Under the pieces are notes generated by a model. That model ran no database searches. It saw nothing but the letters and a program-made list of their open reading frames with translations, and was not told where the DNA came from. Made by a program: the position numbers and the translations under genes. This document shows, one piece after another, positions 23,318 to 36,012 of a DNA stretch of 64,000 nucleotides; the first letter of the stretch is position 1; the number at the start of each line of letters is the position of its first letter. Source of the DNA: Membranipora membranacea (taxonomy: Eukaryota; Bryozoa; Gymnolaemata; Cheilostomatida; Membraniporidae); assembly GCA_914767715.1 (NCBI GenBank), contig OU612068.1:23560001-23624000 (forward strand), in the 5' to 3' direction.

Positions 23318-24297
23318 AGATAAAATTGGATCTGATGATTTGATAGTTGTCAGCTGATAGCTGATGCAGTCCTTTTTTTTTCATCATTAAGACAGATCAG
23401 TGTGTTTTACTATTTGGACTCAGAAGTTTGCTTTCTGCTTCACAATAATTAGCTCTTCCCTTGCACAAATTTTAAATCCGCCACTGGCTAGGGATCACAA
23501 CTTATCACTGCTTTCTATCCTGTTTCTGTTCTCACTGATACTGCCACTTCCCTGGCTCCTATCCTCCATTTAAACTAGCTATATACTTTGTATAATGTTC
23601 TTCCTGATATGATTTATCAGAAATCAATCTGACTATCATTTAATTGATCTGAGGCAGCTGCTTCCTCTGGAAGGTGGCGGCACTTCCAAAGTGACTTCCA
23701 GCATTGTTAGATTTTCTCACCACCCTCGAGACTGGAAACACTACACCAGCGAGCCCACACCCAAGACCAGAAGCCATCCCGCGGGTGCCTCAACCAATCC
23801 CTCCCAGCGGGCTACTTTCCAAAATCCAACGAGCATCAAAACTATAAGACTGCTGCTATGTATAAGAGATAAATATGTATGACAATGGGAACTAGTTTGC
23901 ATTGCATTGGTTCAACTTGATGACTGTCGTATCGTAATCATAGCGCACAAAGATCAACAGTGATTAACACAATGCAAACAAGGACTGCCAGTGTCTGAAT
24001 TATTCAAAGATGTGTCATGCTTGCATTCCATCTGCTATGGAGTTGGTTTTATTTTTGTCTTTTTTCAAACTCATCTGCTACCGCAAACATATTGGCAGGT
24101 GTTTTTTCCCTTGTGTTTTGAGATTTTCTTTGTGTTGACGATTCACATTTCATCTACATGTCCATACATTGGCGCAGAGAAGTTCATTGTATAGGTGATT
24201 TGTCGCTCAGGGTGTCTGTTGATCAGAAGTTTTTGTAAATATGAATTTATCATCGATTCATCAAGCAGTGATTTGTTTGAGAACAAGACCTCAGGTC

Positions 24298-24437
24298 ACT
24301 CCATCCATAGGCATCTGGAGTTACAAGCATGCATAATTTGCCCATGTCCAGTATCAGGGAAAGGGGAAAGGGGGTGGTTGATACTGGACATGGGCAAATT
24401 ATGCCTGCTTGTTACTCCAGATGCCTATGACTCCATC
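24298..24437. mobile_element. Near-perfect palindromic MITE (124 bp) with 8-bp target duplication
   Basis: Arms 24306-24356 and 24379-24429 pair over 51 positions with two mismatches, around a 22-nt purine-rich loop. The ends are CATAGGCATCTGG...CCAGATGCCTATG. ACTCCATC directly flanks both sides (24298-24305, 24430-24437), the signature of an 8-bp target-site duplication as made by hAT-like (and P) transposases. A transcript would form a long hairpin. Confidence 0.88.
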
Positions 24438-25082
24438 CAGGCAAGGAGCAATCACAGAATGAAAGACCAGTCAGGACTGTAGTAAAAACCCCTACCACAT
24501 CAACTTAAAAATATTTTCACTTTGACCATTCAAGCAGTGAATCTATAAAAAGAAACAATGGGCCAACAATGGAACGGAAAATTAAAGTAACACTGTATTT
24601 TCCAAGGACTGTTTTGGAACCTGTATACAAATCACTTCAAATTATAACTCTTCAGACGAATTCAGGACATCCATTAATAATAGCAGTCACATTAGTTGAA
24701 GGTAAATGTACCTTTTTTTCATCACATGCCAAACTTCACCAATTCACTGTATTCATTTACAAGATTGATGTACTGGGAAAGGGGAGCCGTGTTTTCCACA
24801 AAACCTCAGCGCTGTAGTAAAATTATAAATTATTGTTCCCATGCTACTGTTCGAATAAGGAAACAAGGAAAAGAAATCACGACTTATTTACAACTGGGAT
24901 TTCCTCGTCCCCAAAGTAAGTGTGGAAAACAGAAAGACATTTATTAACCTGGCTCAAAACATGACGAGTCTGGATTTCATTAGTGAGCCATTAAAAAGTA
25001 AATTGGGAATTGGTTACTTCCCTGTTGAAGCACTTAGATGACTGCGATTGGTTTTTTTGTGTGTTTGATAATGGATTCCGTG

Positions 25083-25240
25083 TCAAAATGCCATGATCAA
25101 AATGCCATTGGGACAAAATGCCAGTGACATAATGCCATTGCCATAATACCATAGGTGATAACACCACTGCACATTATACCAATGCCATAATACCAGTTGT
25201 ACAAAACGCCATTTGTGTCAAAATACCAGTGGATATTATG
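25083..25240. repeat. Degenerate minisatellite (AAAATGCCATTG-like)
   Basis: About ten variants of a 12-17-nt unit: AAAATGCCATG, AAAATGCCATTGGGAC, AAAATGCCAGTGAC, ATAATGCCATTGCC, ATAATACCATAGG and similar. An old, decaying tandem array with irregular period. Confidence 0.75.
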
Positions 25241-28200
25241 GCCGGGTACCTTGATGATGGAATGCCACAAAGTCCACTTTAGCTCTCAAGCTATCTTCCC
25301 ACCAGTACCAGTATTTCCCTTTCTATTCGCCTCCAGATATTCCAAACAGCCTATAAGGATGTGAGTGTGGGGTATTGGATGATGAGCTTCAAGTCACAAG
25401 ACATCCGTGCATGATCATAGATTCACAAATAAGAACATTCGTCCGAATGCTAGCGCCAGCTTACCATACTTTTGAATGCTAGCACCAGCTTACCATGAAT
25501 TCGATCTCTGAAAAATAGGGTAGATATCTTCAAGTGTACGATGATGGAACACTAGCGAAAATCAATGAATATCTAAGAGTGAAATGTCGCGGCCACCTCT
25601 ACCAAACTCTCCTTTTGCATTGTCTCTAGACTTACAAGCTAGATCTAAATCATGTTTATTCAAAGCAGGGGAATTCAGGCCTTGCATCAACTCACTTGAG
25701 ACTCTACATGTCACGCTAGCAGAACCAGTAAATATCCAAAATTGTTCTCAAAATAGAAATCAGAATATCTTTTCTAATACTCATGTACCAGCACATAGTG
25801 TCGACCTGCTGATCCTCAGCTGTGAATAGTAAAACACAAATAAATGAGTCATAAGAAAACATTGTTCAGATTTTGGCGACATCAGTATGGTTTTTGATCC
25901 GCTTCAAGTTACACTTTGGATGTCTTGTTCAGGATGTTGGACCAAATACAGTATTTTCTCTATAGTCTCTTATATTAGCAAATAATTATAGATCATTGCG
26001 TCAGCATTGTCATGCAGTCATGTTGTCAGCTATCTATGTCATGTGACACCCTAACCTGTCTTAACAAGCTTTGTTCGGTGGGTAGGGGGTAAGGTGAGTG
26101 TGTCTCCCCCAACCGAAAAAAGCTTTCAAGATAGGCCAGTGGCACCCGTGCATTCCGTGTAATAACCTTTTTGAGTGCATCACTTTAAGACTATTTTAGC
26201 CTGAACCCTTCCCATTGCAATACGTCTGTTCTAATATTAGTTTCCAAGCCCAAAAATTGTTTAATTTATTCTCTGCCTTCATGAGGAACTAATTATGTTG
26301 TCCTGCCCTTCCTTATGCCTACAAATAGACCAACTTAGCATCATGGAATAATTAATCCTATCTAACAGACAACACCCGCTGATGGCTCTTCTAATCTGGT
26401 CTGCATGGTGCCGGTGCACATATCTATTTTAGGTGGTTAAGCCCTTAGACTGTTTCTTACACCAATTATTAGTGACTAATAGATAGATAGGTAGATATTT
26501 TCAAAGTTAGTACTAGGCGGAAGTGATAGGTACTTGATAATCTTGTTTTAATTATCCCAATCAGCATTGTCACAATCCAATCAAACCACAATCCAATCAC
26601 TTAATTATCCAGCTCCAAACATCTGGTAAGGAAAAACTTGTCAGTTTCTATGGTTCCAGCAGTCTAACAGTAATTATACTCTTATATCAATTATTCACAC
26701 AAGTCATAGAGCGTTGACACCTGTTGATTCCATGAAAATAACCTAGCCAAATTCCATTCCAAAAAAAGAATATCTTCAGCTATTAATACAGTGTACTGTG
26801 AAATCGGTGTGCTGGATTAGAAATTTAAGTTGGCGCTATCCTAGACACCCAACATTTGTGGCACCACCAGCCATCACTATCCAGGAACAGTTCCCTTATT
26901 GATTTGCCTATGATATACTCAGTGTCTTGACTACAAAAAGTAGCAACCAATTGATTACCGACCTGCAGAAGTACAAAAAAATGACACACCAATGATATAT
27001 TTTACGGGTAATGTCGCCAGATTTTTCCATCAATTGTTACTGCCAGCAAACTATAAAATGGTAATTGCCGATGGACTGCCTCAATTCCATGTCTCATTTT
27101 ATCTTGTTGATGTCAGACATGGGCGTTATCATGTGTTCATAGTTTTCTACATTCAACTTCGCTGGCTGCATACTATTCCCAGAATGTTCACTATACGATC
27201 TTCCATATCATGTATTTAGGTCCTCAGATACATCTATGTGTGACCAATAATGCCAAGGAGGATTAATGATGGCTGGGATCCAGGTCGATAATTGAAGACT
27301 CCGCCTGTTTTTGAAGGCCAACTTTAATTCAGTTATAATATTATGTGCCATAAATCAATGAGTAAGTGGTTTGGTTGAAGGTCTGCTCTATGATTTAGTG
27401 ATCTGTTATGTTATGTGATGGGTTTTGCAAGCCTTCGACCTACCATGGCAAGGTTGCACCTTTTGATTCTGACAGCTAGTTGTTGCAGTTGTATCCGTCA
27501 TCCAATCACTTGCCTATTCATGTAAATAGAATAGACAAGAAAAATGGACAGTTCAGGCTACTATAAATGCTTCACACATCTCACTCTATTTTAAAATGCA
27601 GATTTAGTGTTCATTATCGGTTGCCCAAGCTAAATGGTATAGAAAGGAATGGTGATAATTTCATTGTCGATGACCAGTTGTTGGTTGACTGGGGATATAT
27701 CGACATCATTATCATAATGACAGATAAGTTATTGTCCCAACACGAGGTGAATGTACAACATGTTGAGCTTATCAGCATGTGGGATACGGCAACAATGGTT
27801 CTTGAAAATTTGTTGAGTTCATTCCCATGTCCGGAGGGTGCACGAAAGTTAGTCGAGTTCATTCGCATGTCCGCAAAGTTCATGAAAGAGCCTGGTATGA
27901 AAATTACAATTCTCCAGTCATCCAGGGGAGGTTATGGAATGTGACAATTGCGCGATCTTGTACAAAGAAATACGTAACCAAAACAGTCGATGGCCGGTTA
28001 CTGAGTTTTGTTCCGTAGGTCATCAAACTTCAGTTTTCTAGATGTTCCCAAACACCTTGATTTATACAGCAACTGTACTGGTCGGTAGGGAGAGCCGGCA
28101 ACAGGAGGGGAGAAAGAGAACGTCGCATATAAAACAAAACAACAAAACAACTGAGTCTGACCTTACAAAATTTTAAATTGTTAGTTATAAACATATCTAA

Positions 28201-31200
28201 TTTCTAATTTAACAGAGGTTAGATCAGAACCCATAAATTAATTTGAGCCTTGCTTGGTTTATTTTGACCGCTGGGTCAGAGAAACGCAATATAAACAATG
28301 TCTGACTGGCATGTATATAGCGTACATGCTCATTGCCGAGGCACAATATGACACTATAAACACTCAAAGACTTCCTGGATCTTTGTTCCAAGTAGGCGAT
28401 AAAACTGTTGCAAAACATAACAAAAAGCAAGGTAGGCCAAATTGGAATTTTAATTGTGTGAAAGTGCTGCTTGCATTGCAAAAGCTGGCAAAGTTTGTCA
28501 ATAACAGAGTAATTGGTCATAAACATGACAGTCACATCCACCAATCGCTCGTTTCCACAAGGAACAAAACACAGAATGTCCTCTTGGTAGTGTTGACAGT
28601 GACATGATCTCCCCAGGTATTTTTGGTAAATTTGGCATGCTGGATATGATTACGAGCCAAACCAAAAAACAATACGCACCAATCAGAATCGGCTTCCAAA
28701 GTACGTACTGTCCCTGCTGCCTATTTTTGGCTTGTCAACCTAATAACAAAAGTGGAAAATTTTTTCACTGAGCCAAAATCGATAATGACCTTAGGTCATT
28801 GCTAAGGTTCATGAACAGATAGAAACCATCGTTCGAAAACCTTTGTTTGAAAAATATGGCACTATCATCACACTAAAAAGTAGAGATTATTCTTCAAACA
28901 ATATATAATGGTTTATCCAGTGTAATGTTTGCCTTGAACTTCTACCAACTTCTACCCACTCACAGCTGGACAAGGATTCGGATGCGCTGGTTATCTGTGT
29001 GTGAAGGTTTTTCTCACGGCCAGGCTCACCTCTAACTTTACAGATATGTCCTGTGAATTATGTAGAGGGTCAGCTGACTAAAGTCTTCTGCAACCAAAGC
29101 GTCACTAGTTTTTTGGCTGGTAGTTCGACTATATAGGATGACTGAAGAAATTCCCCAATTACGTTTTGGTTGTTGGGGATAAGAAGCTGATTAATTACAC
29201 AGAGACATCAGTTGTTTTATGGAGAAAAGAGCTTGATTGCTCACTCATACTCTGCTCCTACAGGTACACTACTGGCTTATCCTTTCTGCCAGTATGGTCA
29301 ACTGCTTTATATGGTACAGTATTGAGACAGTCACAGAAGGTAACCTCCTCACCCTAGCTCTTATGTCATACTGTGACAGGTTGAACAGGGTACCTCTGTG
29401 ACATTTAGTGAGTAATTATAGTTAAGAATCAGGATTCATCAGACCTAACTTCATGAATAATAAACCGCAACAATCTTATTGGAAATGAGTGCCTTAAATT
29501 AGCACTGTTTTTTCTGTCTTCTGTCCAATTCCGCTCTTGTGAAACTTGCATATCATTAATAATTTGTTTTTGATGGTGTGGAAGAGGAAAGGCACAGATT
29601 ATTACTTGTGATTGGCTTCGGTATCTACCTGAACTCTCCATTGCAATGGTCACCTGTCAGAGTTGACCTATGGCGGAAGCGCACATTTATCACACGCGTC
29701 TGAATTAATTATGTTGAATTCATTAAAAAAACCGCCTTTTCCTCATTATTTCAGACCCTTTTAAATATATAAGTAAATTGTGCTGAGAATTGGCAGTGTA
29801 TACGGTATTGCATTATTTATGAGCATCGTGAGCAAGTATCACGTACACGTGGTTGTCTACTACCTCCAGCCTAAATAAATAAAATACTTACTCCTAACCG
29901 ATGCCAACATCACCTACCAAAACTTGGTGGACTTTGAGACCAACATGATGTTTTCACCCAATATTGTGTATGTGTAGGTTGAGTAATAGACAGTTTCAGT
30001 GCAACAGTCAGGCAAATATACTAAGTTACAGTCATAGAGTCAGGATAGATAAGAATGACTACAAGGAAACCAAACATGTCATCATATATGAGGGCCATAT
30101 GTAATAATTAAATCATGCTGGTGTGGACTACAGCTACGTAAGGGGAAGTTCTTTCTATATATCAACGATGGTTATTTTAATGTAACTGCTCTGAGCGATG
30201 AACTGTGGATAAATGATTTTACACTGACCAGTTGTCGATACGTACCAAAACATTTTGATTTTTCATCACCCCCGGGGTCAAATCACATGTCAATTTCTCA
30301 ATAATCACAGGGTTTACAATATAATTCGATATTACAAAGGTTATAATTTGGCCATCACCAGGCAATATAGAAGGTTTGAGGCCAAGATTTAGGCCTGCAG
30401 GCACTTAGCAGGGGGGGGGGGCAGGTGGGGTTATGCTGGCAGTAGAGGGACAGAGCGAGCATGGATACAGCAACGTGACTAGAGCGAAACTTTGGTAAGT
30501 GAAATGCATGCCCTCTTGTCTTTTTTTATTCATCGGGTGGGAGTCATATGTCTTGTCATGTGTCTTAGGGAGAAGGTTGCTATAGTTTATGTATTGTATC
30601 GCTGATAATCACGACTGCAGTTGATAAACAGCTGGATCTACCCACTGGAATAATTTTGTAACCGCGCATTGTTTTTGGTGGCAAGTTCGGTGACTAGACC
30701 GAGCTCACACTATAGTACAGTACAGTTGGTATAGTATCCTTACTCTGTGGTAGTATGGTGTACCATGCAAAATTATGGTCAATGAACATTCCTTGTAAAA
30801 GCTTCTCGGCCTAGATCAAAGTGTCACTGCCAATGTCCGATTAGTGCCAGTTCAGTTTTGGCAGCTTGCTGCACACTTATGATTAGGAGGTCCTCTATGG
30901 CCTCACCTCTAGGATGCATTCTAGTTTTCTAGAATGTATCACATTCTCAGTATGAGGATTAGGGCACCTTGCGTCCCTCTTTAGGGGCAGCCCAATCTTC
31001 TGTTTCTTAGCAAACAGCAACATTCCTTATTAAAGCTAGAGCACTGCATATACTGCAGAAGGTAACCATTGTATTGTGGTTGCTCATTAATCATTATAGT
31101 CTTCAAGTCGTCGGATTTAGAAGTGATAGCATAGCTGGGAGTTGAAATTTTTGCCTAAATATCTGGCATGTCTAAGAAATTGATCTTTGAGTTAAATCAA

Positions 31201-31965
31201 ATTATTACTTTATTAAAATGATATTAATAAATTTTAAACAGGTCTCCCTGGTTTAAAAGTACTACTGGTTTGGTTTGATGGCATCTACGAAAAAAATAAC
31301 ACGACAGAATATCGGGCATTGACTGGCATCTTTCAAACTAACTGAGATGAAGTGCTATAAACTTTTAGGTAAACCCATAAATCGGTAAACCCTATAATTT
31401 CACTGGCTTTCAACTCGTTCGAATTCATTCTTACCTCTTGTGAATAATGGATAGAATGCTCATTGGTTGTTACACTTGTGACTCATTGGTCGATACAGGT
31501 GTCAAACACAGTGATTATCGCCCAATAGGTGACAGGCACTGACTGTATGTTTATAAAAATGATGTCATGAGCTCAACTAACCAATAGAATCAAGAGGTTT
31601 ATGGGGAAACCCTTTGTGTACCATGTGGCTATATTTTCCAATTTATTGTGGTGATACGTGAAAGCAAATTCACAACAGACAAAGCGCCTGCGAGATCAAG
31701 TTCGTTTCTAAACTTGCATCAGTTAAACAAAAGAAACAAAGAGCAAGCTGCTATTTACTTCTATTTACTTGGATAAGCACATTCACTTATAGCTCAAATA
31801 GGCAGTCGCTATCAATGCATCAATAATTCGCTTTACTAGCAACCAACACACTCACTTCTTCTCAGAATGTAAGTACTAAATACCATGTCCATAGCGAATG
31901 AAATCTAGCGCAGAATATTCTATTAGGAAAGATATTATGTTTAGATACAGGCTCAACAATTCTAC

Positions 31966-32022
31966 GGTCGGAGGGGCTGTCAGACGGGGAGGGGCAAGAG
32001 TCTTGGGGACTCAGACTGCAGT
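31966..32022 (+). repeat. GC-rich dispersed repeat, copy 4
   Basis: GGAGGGGCTGTCAGACGGGG followed by GGCAAGAGTCTTGGGGACTC; plus orientation, in the gene-free interval. Confidence 0.7.
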
Positions 32023-33944
32023 TGAACAGATTTTCCGATATTTTTGGCTCAAATTCAACAGTGTTGTGTATATAGATGCGTCAATACGACGGGCTGTTCA
32101 GTCAGTGAACTCCCTGTAATTGGTTCAGTATTCCGTTGGACAGCAGAGCCAAATGGATAAATTTCTCCTGTCACCACCATAATAAACCTTGTCACAAGAC
32201 TGTGGTTATTCTCAGAAAGTAGTTAGTATACCACCAGCCTACATACTCATACTGAGTTATAGATAGAGAACAGGGAATCTTTGGCTATTGAAAGAGACGG
32301 AGAAGATCTGAACAACAAAATCATTGACCAGGTTGTTATTGGTGTAGCACAGTGTCCTTAGACAAAGTTTCATTCGCTGTTGAGTTGAAGTTGAATGAGG
32401 TTTCAAAAGCACTTAACACCCTTTGCCCTACTGGCACCAGTGTAAACAAACATATTTGTCTGACTGGACATGTGCTTCTTTTATTGCTATTGCGCTGATC
32501 GCTGTCAAAATTACTCTAATCGTTAAAAACAACAACATGCTGTTTATCAGAATAATTCCTTGTTTACCGATATGCCAATGTTTGTCCTGACATACAGGGA
32601 AAAGTGATCTCAGCCTTGACTGATAAAAGTTCAATTGCCTAATATTGCACTCTGTGATTGAGGGCTCAAGTTGTCAAATCATGCTGATAAGGAACTGAAT
32701 GATCTCTTTCTTCAGTTTTACATCACTTCAGGATCATCATGAGTCATGAGTGCGTCTTCAAATTTATCGTTATCTTTCCAAAAGGAAATACTCATAAAGG
32801 GAAACTTGTAATTCGATCTAGCCATTTACATAAGTATTACAAGCCAATTTTGGCAGACTATTGAGTTTATCAAATGGGACACCTTACGCCATAATATGTC
32901 ATAACCACCCAATTTTAGAACAGGTAATTTTACAATAATCCCGGGGTATCCTTGCATTCCTAGGTTTTGGGTGATGTTTCAAGGGCAGTTCAATTGGATT
33001 TTCCATCATTTGATGTTTTGGGAGTGAAATGGGACAGGCTCTCCTATTCAAATTGGCTGCTACACCCTCAATTTAAGTGGCAACTCAAGGCTGAAACTCA
33101 ATAGCCAATAATTTATTTTGCCCATGAGTAATTAGGTTTAAACTGGTAAACCCTGTTTTAGGAAATTGATATTGCCTACTTAGCAGTTTCATAACACAAT
33201 GTGAGATTATACAACAAATCTATTCCATAACAGTCATTCATTGCACTGAGTAATCTTTGTCTACTAATCCAATTTCCATGCTGTTTCCACTAATGCCACC
33301 GATAAATCCATAATCTCATCATCAACAGTTTTAGCGATGAGATTAGAGATTGCCTAACTGTCATATAATTTGACAGTTAGAAGGTTTTAATAGCTTCCGT
33401 GAGGCGGAGATATGTGAAGTTCCTCATGTTACCACCTAGTGCACCTTGTGAAATGATCAGCAGGAAACAGACAAATCACCTGGTCTGCCATAGGTTCAAA
33501 TCTGACATGAGTAGTTTGGTTGATAGGTTGGGACAATTTGCATTCTGAGTTTCTTATCAGCCAACGCACAATCCCCGCACAATTAGACAACAATGCCAAC
33601 GATACTAAAATACTCACTGTTTTTAGATTGTGACTGGGATTCTTGTTTTAAATATAAGTATTTGCTATTTGCACAGTTGACAGTTGAGTGTGGTACTTAC
33701 ATTATTATGCTGGCAAGTTCCTGATTCCCTTATCCAATTGCCAAGCTCATATTATTTGAAGCCAGCAGCTTTTAGATTGAATCTACATTTAACTGCAGCT
33801 CCCATATAACCTTGCCATAAATTATCTTGACATTGAAGTCTAGATCAGAAAAATGCATTATTTCCCCTCAAATGCTATAACTGCCAAATACAACCCATTC
33901 AAAGTATCTGGTTTTCTTATAGTGTAATATTTTTATGTTTTTAG

Positions 33945-34691
33945 ATGAAATATAATCTTGGGCTGGAATACCACAAGGGATATCTACTAAACAACATGGC
34001 TAAGTCATTTAACGTCTTGTCCAGCACCACTACTGTCAGTGGATCACATCATACGACGACACAAATCACCTCAACAACGACAGTCTTTGATACCAATAAC
34101 AATTTCCTCGACCATGGATATGTAGAGTGGTACTGGGTCGCTCTCGGACTTATAGTTCCAGTCTTATTGGGAACACTATTCTGTGTGTTGGATCATATGA
34201 GACGCAAGAAGCGAGTCAGCTCAAAGCACAACGAAGAAAGACTAGAGTCCATGTGCGAAAGGAACAAATATGTTCCACCCTCATATGATGAGATAATTCC
34301 TAACAATCTGGTTATAATCGAACCTGTACCAGAGTTCACCCTTCCACCACCAGGATTACAATCAACCAATATTCCAGTATTCACCATCGAATCAGAGAGC
34401 ACTCAACAAACTGCTGCCGTCAGCTCAAATAAGGCAGCGCCAGTGTTACCTCAGCAGCTCACTATTACTGCTCAAGTTGACAATTCAAATGATTGTGCAG
34501 TTAGCGTGAATAGCTCCACACATCTCACGGTCCAGTCACCTACAATCTCTCAGGCTCCAAGCTCTGTTTTTACTGACAATTCATCTGTATTCGAAGATGT
34601 TGATCTAACTGACGCTGTTGTTGAGGCGCCACCATCCTACGATGAGTACCATAAATATGAGCTGTTTGGCAGCAGAGTAGAATTAGTCTAA
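33945..34691 (+). CDS. Single-pass membrane protein with two PPxY motifs (248 aa)
   Basis: Not recognised as a named family. From the ATG at 33945, just after a splice-acceptor-like TTTTTAG, the protein has a Ser/Thr-rich, Cys-free N-terminal segment (about 25-55) that could be an O-glycosylated ectodomain. One hydrophobic span follows (about 63-83, WVALGLIVPVLLGTLFCVL), then a basic stop-transfer (MRRKKR) and a long cytosolic tail. The tail carries PPSYDE at 111-116 and again at 229-234. PPxY motifs bind WW domains of NEDD4-family ubiquitin ligases. Near the C terminus YELF fits the YxxPhi endocytic signal. The design resembles NEDD4 adaptors such as PMEPA1/LDLRAD4, but without detectable homology outside the motifs. 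No cleavable signal peptide is evident, so topology is inferred from positive charge after the membrane span. An alternative start is Met18. Confidence 0.8.
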   Translation: MKYNLGLEYHKGYLLNNMAKSFNVLSSTTTVSGSHHTTTQITSTTTVFDTNNNFLDHGYVEWYWVALGLIVPVLLGTLFCVLDHMRRKKRVSSKHNEERLESMCERNKYVPPSYDEIIPNNLVIIEPVPEFTLPPPGLQSTNIPVFTIESESTQQTAAVSSNKAAPVLPQQLTITAQVDNSNDCAVSVNSSTHLTVQSPTISQAPSSVFTDNSSVFEDVDLTDAVVEAPPSYDEYHKYELFGSRVELV

Positions 34692-36012
34692 TCACAATCC
34701 TTCAATCATCATTCTGAGCTTGATGCTACAAGCTTTTTTTATTTATTTTTTTATTGTATGACAGCAAGGAATTAGAGGGAAACTCCTTGATGACAGCTAC
34801 CTGTACTTTTACAAGTGAGCTGAGCGTATTTTATTGTAATGTAATGATTCTATGCAAATGCAACTCATACCGATCTACAGTAGTGATAATTATTTCAGTA
34901 TTTAATAGTATTTGGGCCATTTGATCTTTCGCCATATGATTTGGGCAGTGCGACCTGTTCATCGTTGATGATTCAGTAATCGGCGTCAGTCAGTGCCGTA
35001 CATTCTAATTTTAGTGTAGAGGAAACGCTATTTTGAAATGTTTATGTCACACATTTTTAACTGTCGCAATTGACTAATACAAAAAACTATGAAATCATTC
35101 AGGACATGCTTCATGCTTTATGGGTCCTTCCTCCAAATTTAATTATAATCAAGGGTCTATGCAACAAGCGTCTAGTCTGTCAATTAGTCAAGTGCAGTAT
35201 GCCAAGGCGATTAGTCAACGTTAGAATGAAATCGACTGTGACTGATACACTTGATCAGAAGTTTGGCCCTTTGTCCTGTTAGGATGGGAGCAAGGAGGAA
35301 CCAGTTAGATTGGGTAACCTCGTGAAATAAGAAGCAAATCAAACAAAGGGTGAAACTTTCAGTCAATGAACCAGTAGTTGGACAGAAAGTCATAACTACA
35401 ATCACTGGTAGAAGGTGTAAAATGTTTGCTGTTTATGTTAAATTACAATAGTATGAACGGGATATACGCTATTATATACAATAAAAGCCAACAAAAAACA
35501 AGCATACATTTACAAAGATCTACAATCAAGATCCAGGAATATAGAAAAATAATTTAACGGCTGTCACCAGCGCGAGGTTATTACTTATGATATAACATGG
35601 TTAAAAGGAAAGAAAATGATCCCATCTTCAAAACTGCTTGTGGATTTTCTTAATAGAACGCCCTGACATCAATTTATGCACAATCCCACAAGTAATTATA
35701 GAGCAACTTCTTTTGACAAGTTGGCAATGCTAAGATTAAAAAGTCACTAAGCACCCTTAAAAACAGTTTCCCAGATACGTATAAGCTGGAAGCAAAAAAA
35801 AAGGTGTAACCAAACCAGTAATTTCATTTAAAGCATTCGCTAACAACCAGGTATAAGTAGGCTCCACCCAGGCTTTATTATGAAAAATAGTCTGTTTACA
35901 AAGAGTCATTTCATCACAGTGTGTATGTGTAATGCTGATCCTAATCCGTTACTAAGAGCATGATCAGACATCCATTTTTATATCTTGGCATCAAATGTCC
36001 TTAGTAAGAACG
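34692..36012. other. Tail-to-tail intergenic region with candidate poly(A) signals
   Basis: Lies between the PPxY gene (plus) and PIAS (minus). AATAAA on the plus strand at 35480-35485 may end the former (long 3' UTR). TTTATT at 35874-35879 is AATAAA on the minus strand, 134-139 nt past the PIAS stop, and is a good candidate for that gene. No other gene seen. Confidence 0.5.
35874..35879 (-). terminator. Candidate PIAS poly(A) signal AATAAA
   Basis: Canonical hexamer on the minus strand, 134-139 nt after the PIAS stop codon; the nearest one in the right orientation. Confidence 0.5.

Larger units (their letters stand above)
19224..33944. other. 14.7-kb interval without a convincing gene
   Basis: I find no run of exons with conserved-looking protein and matching splice phases. 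Reading frames here are short (125 codons at most), in random composition, and resemble nothing I know. It contains the SINE pair, tandem repeats and a palindromic MITE listed separately; the rest is AT-rich unique sequence. The first coding exon of the next gene follows directly on an AG, so a 5' non-coding exon and promoter of that gene probably lie in this interval. Confidence 0.6.

Noticed and set aside
27567-27944. 125-codon plus-strand frame
   Set aside because: Resembles no known protein, contains a local direct repeat, and has no partner exons or poly(A) signal nearby.
28254-28607. 117-codon frame (plus) with an overlapping 106-codon minus frame
   Set aside because: Frames of this size are expected in 64 kb; composition looks random and the two frames overlap.
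31366-31620. Inverted repeat around AAACCCATAAA and TTTATGGGGAAACCC
   Set aside because: Match is short and gapped; not distinguishable from chance in AT-rich DNA.
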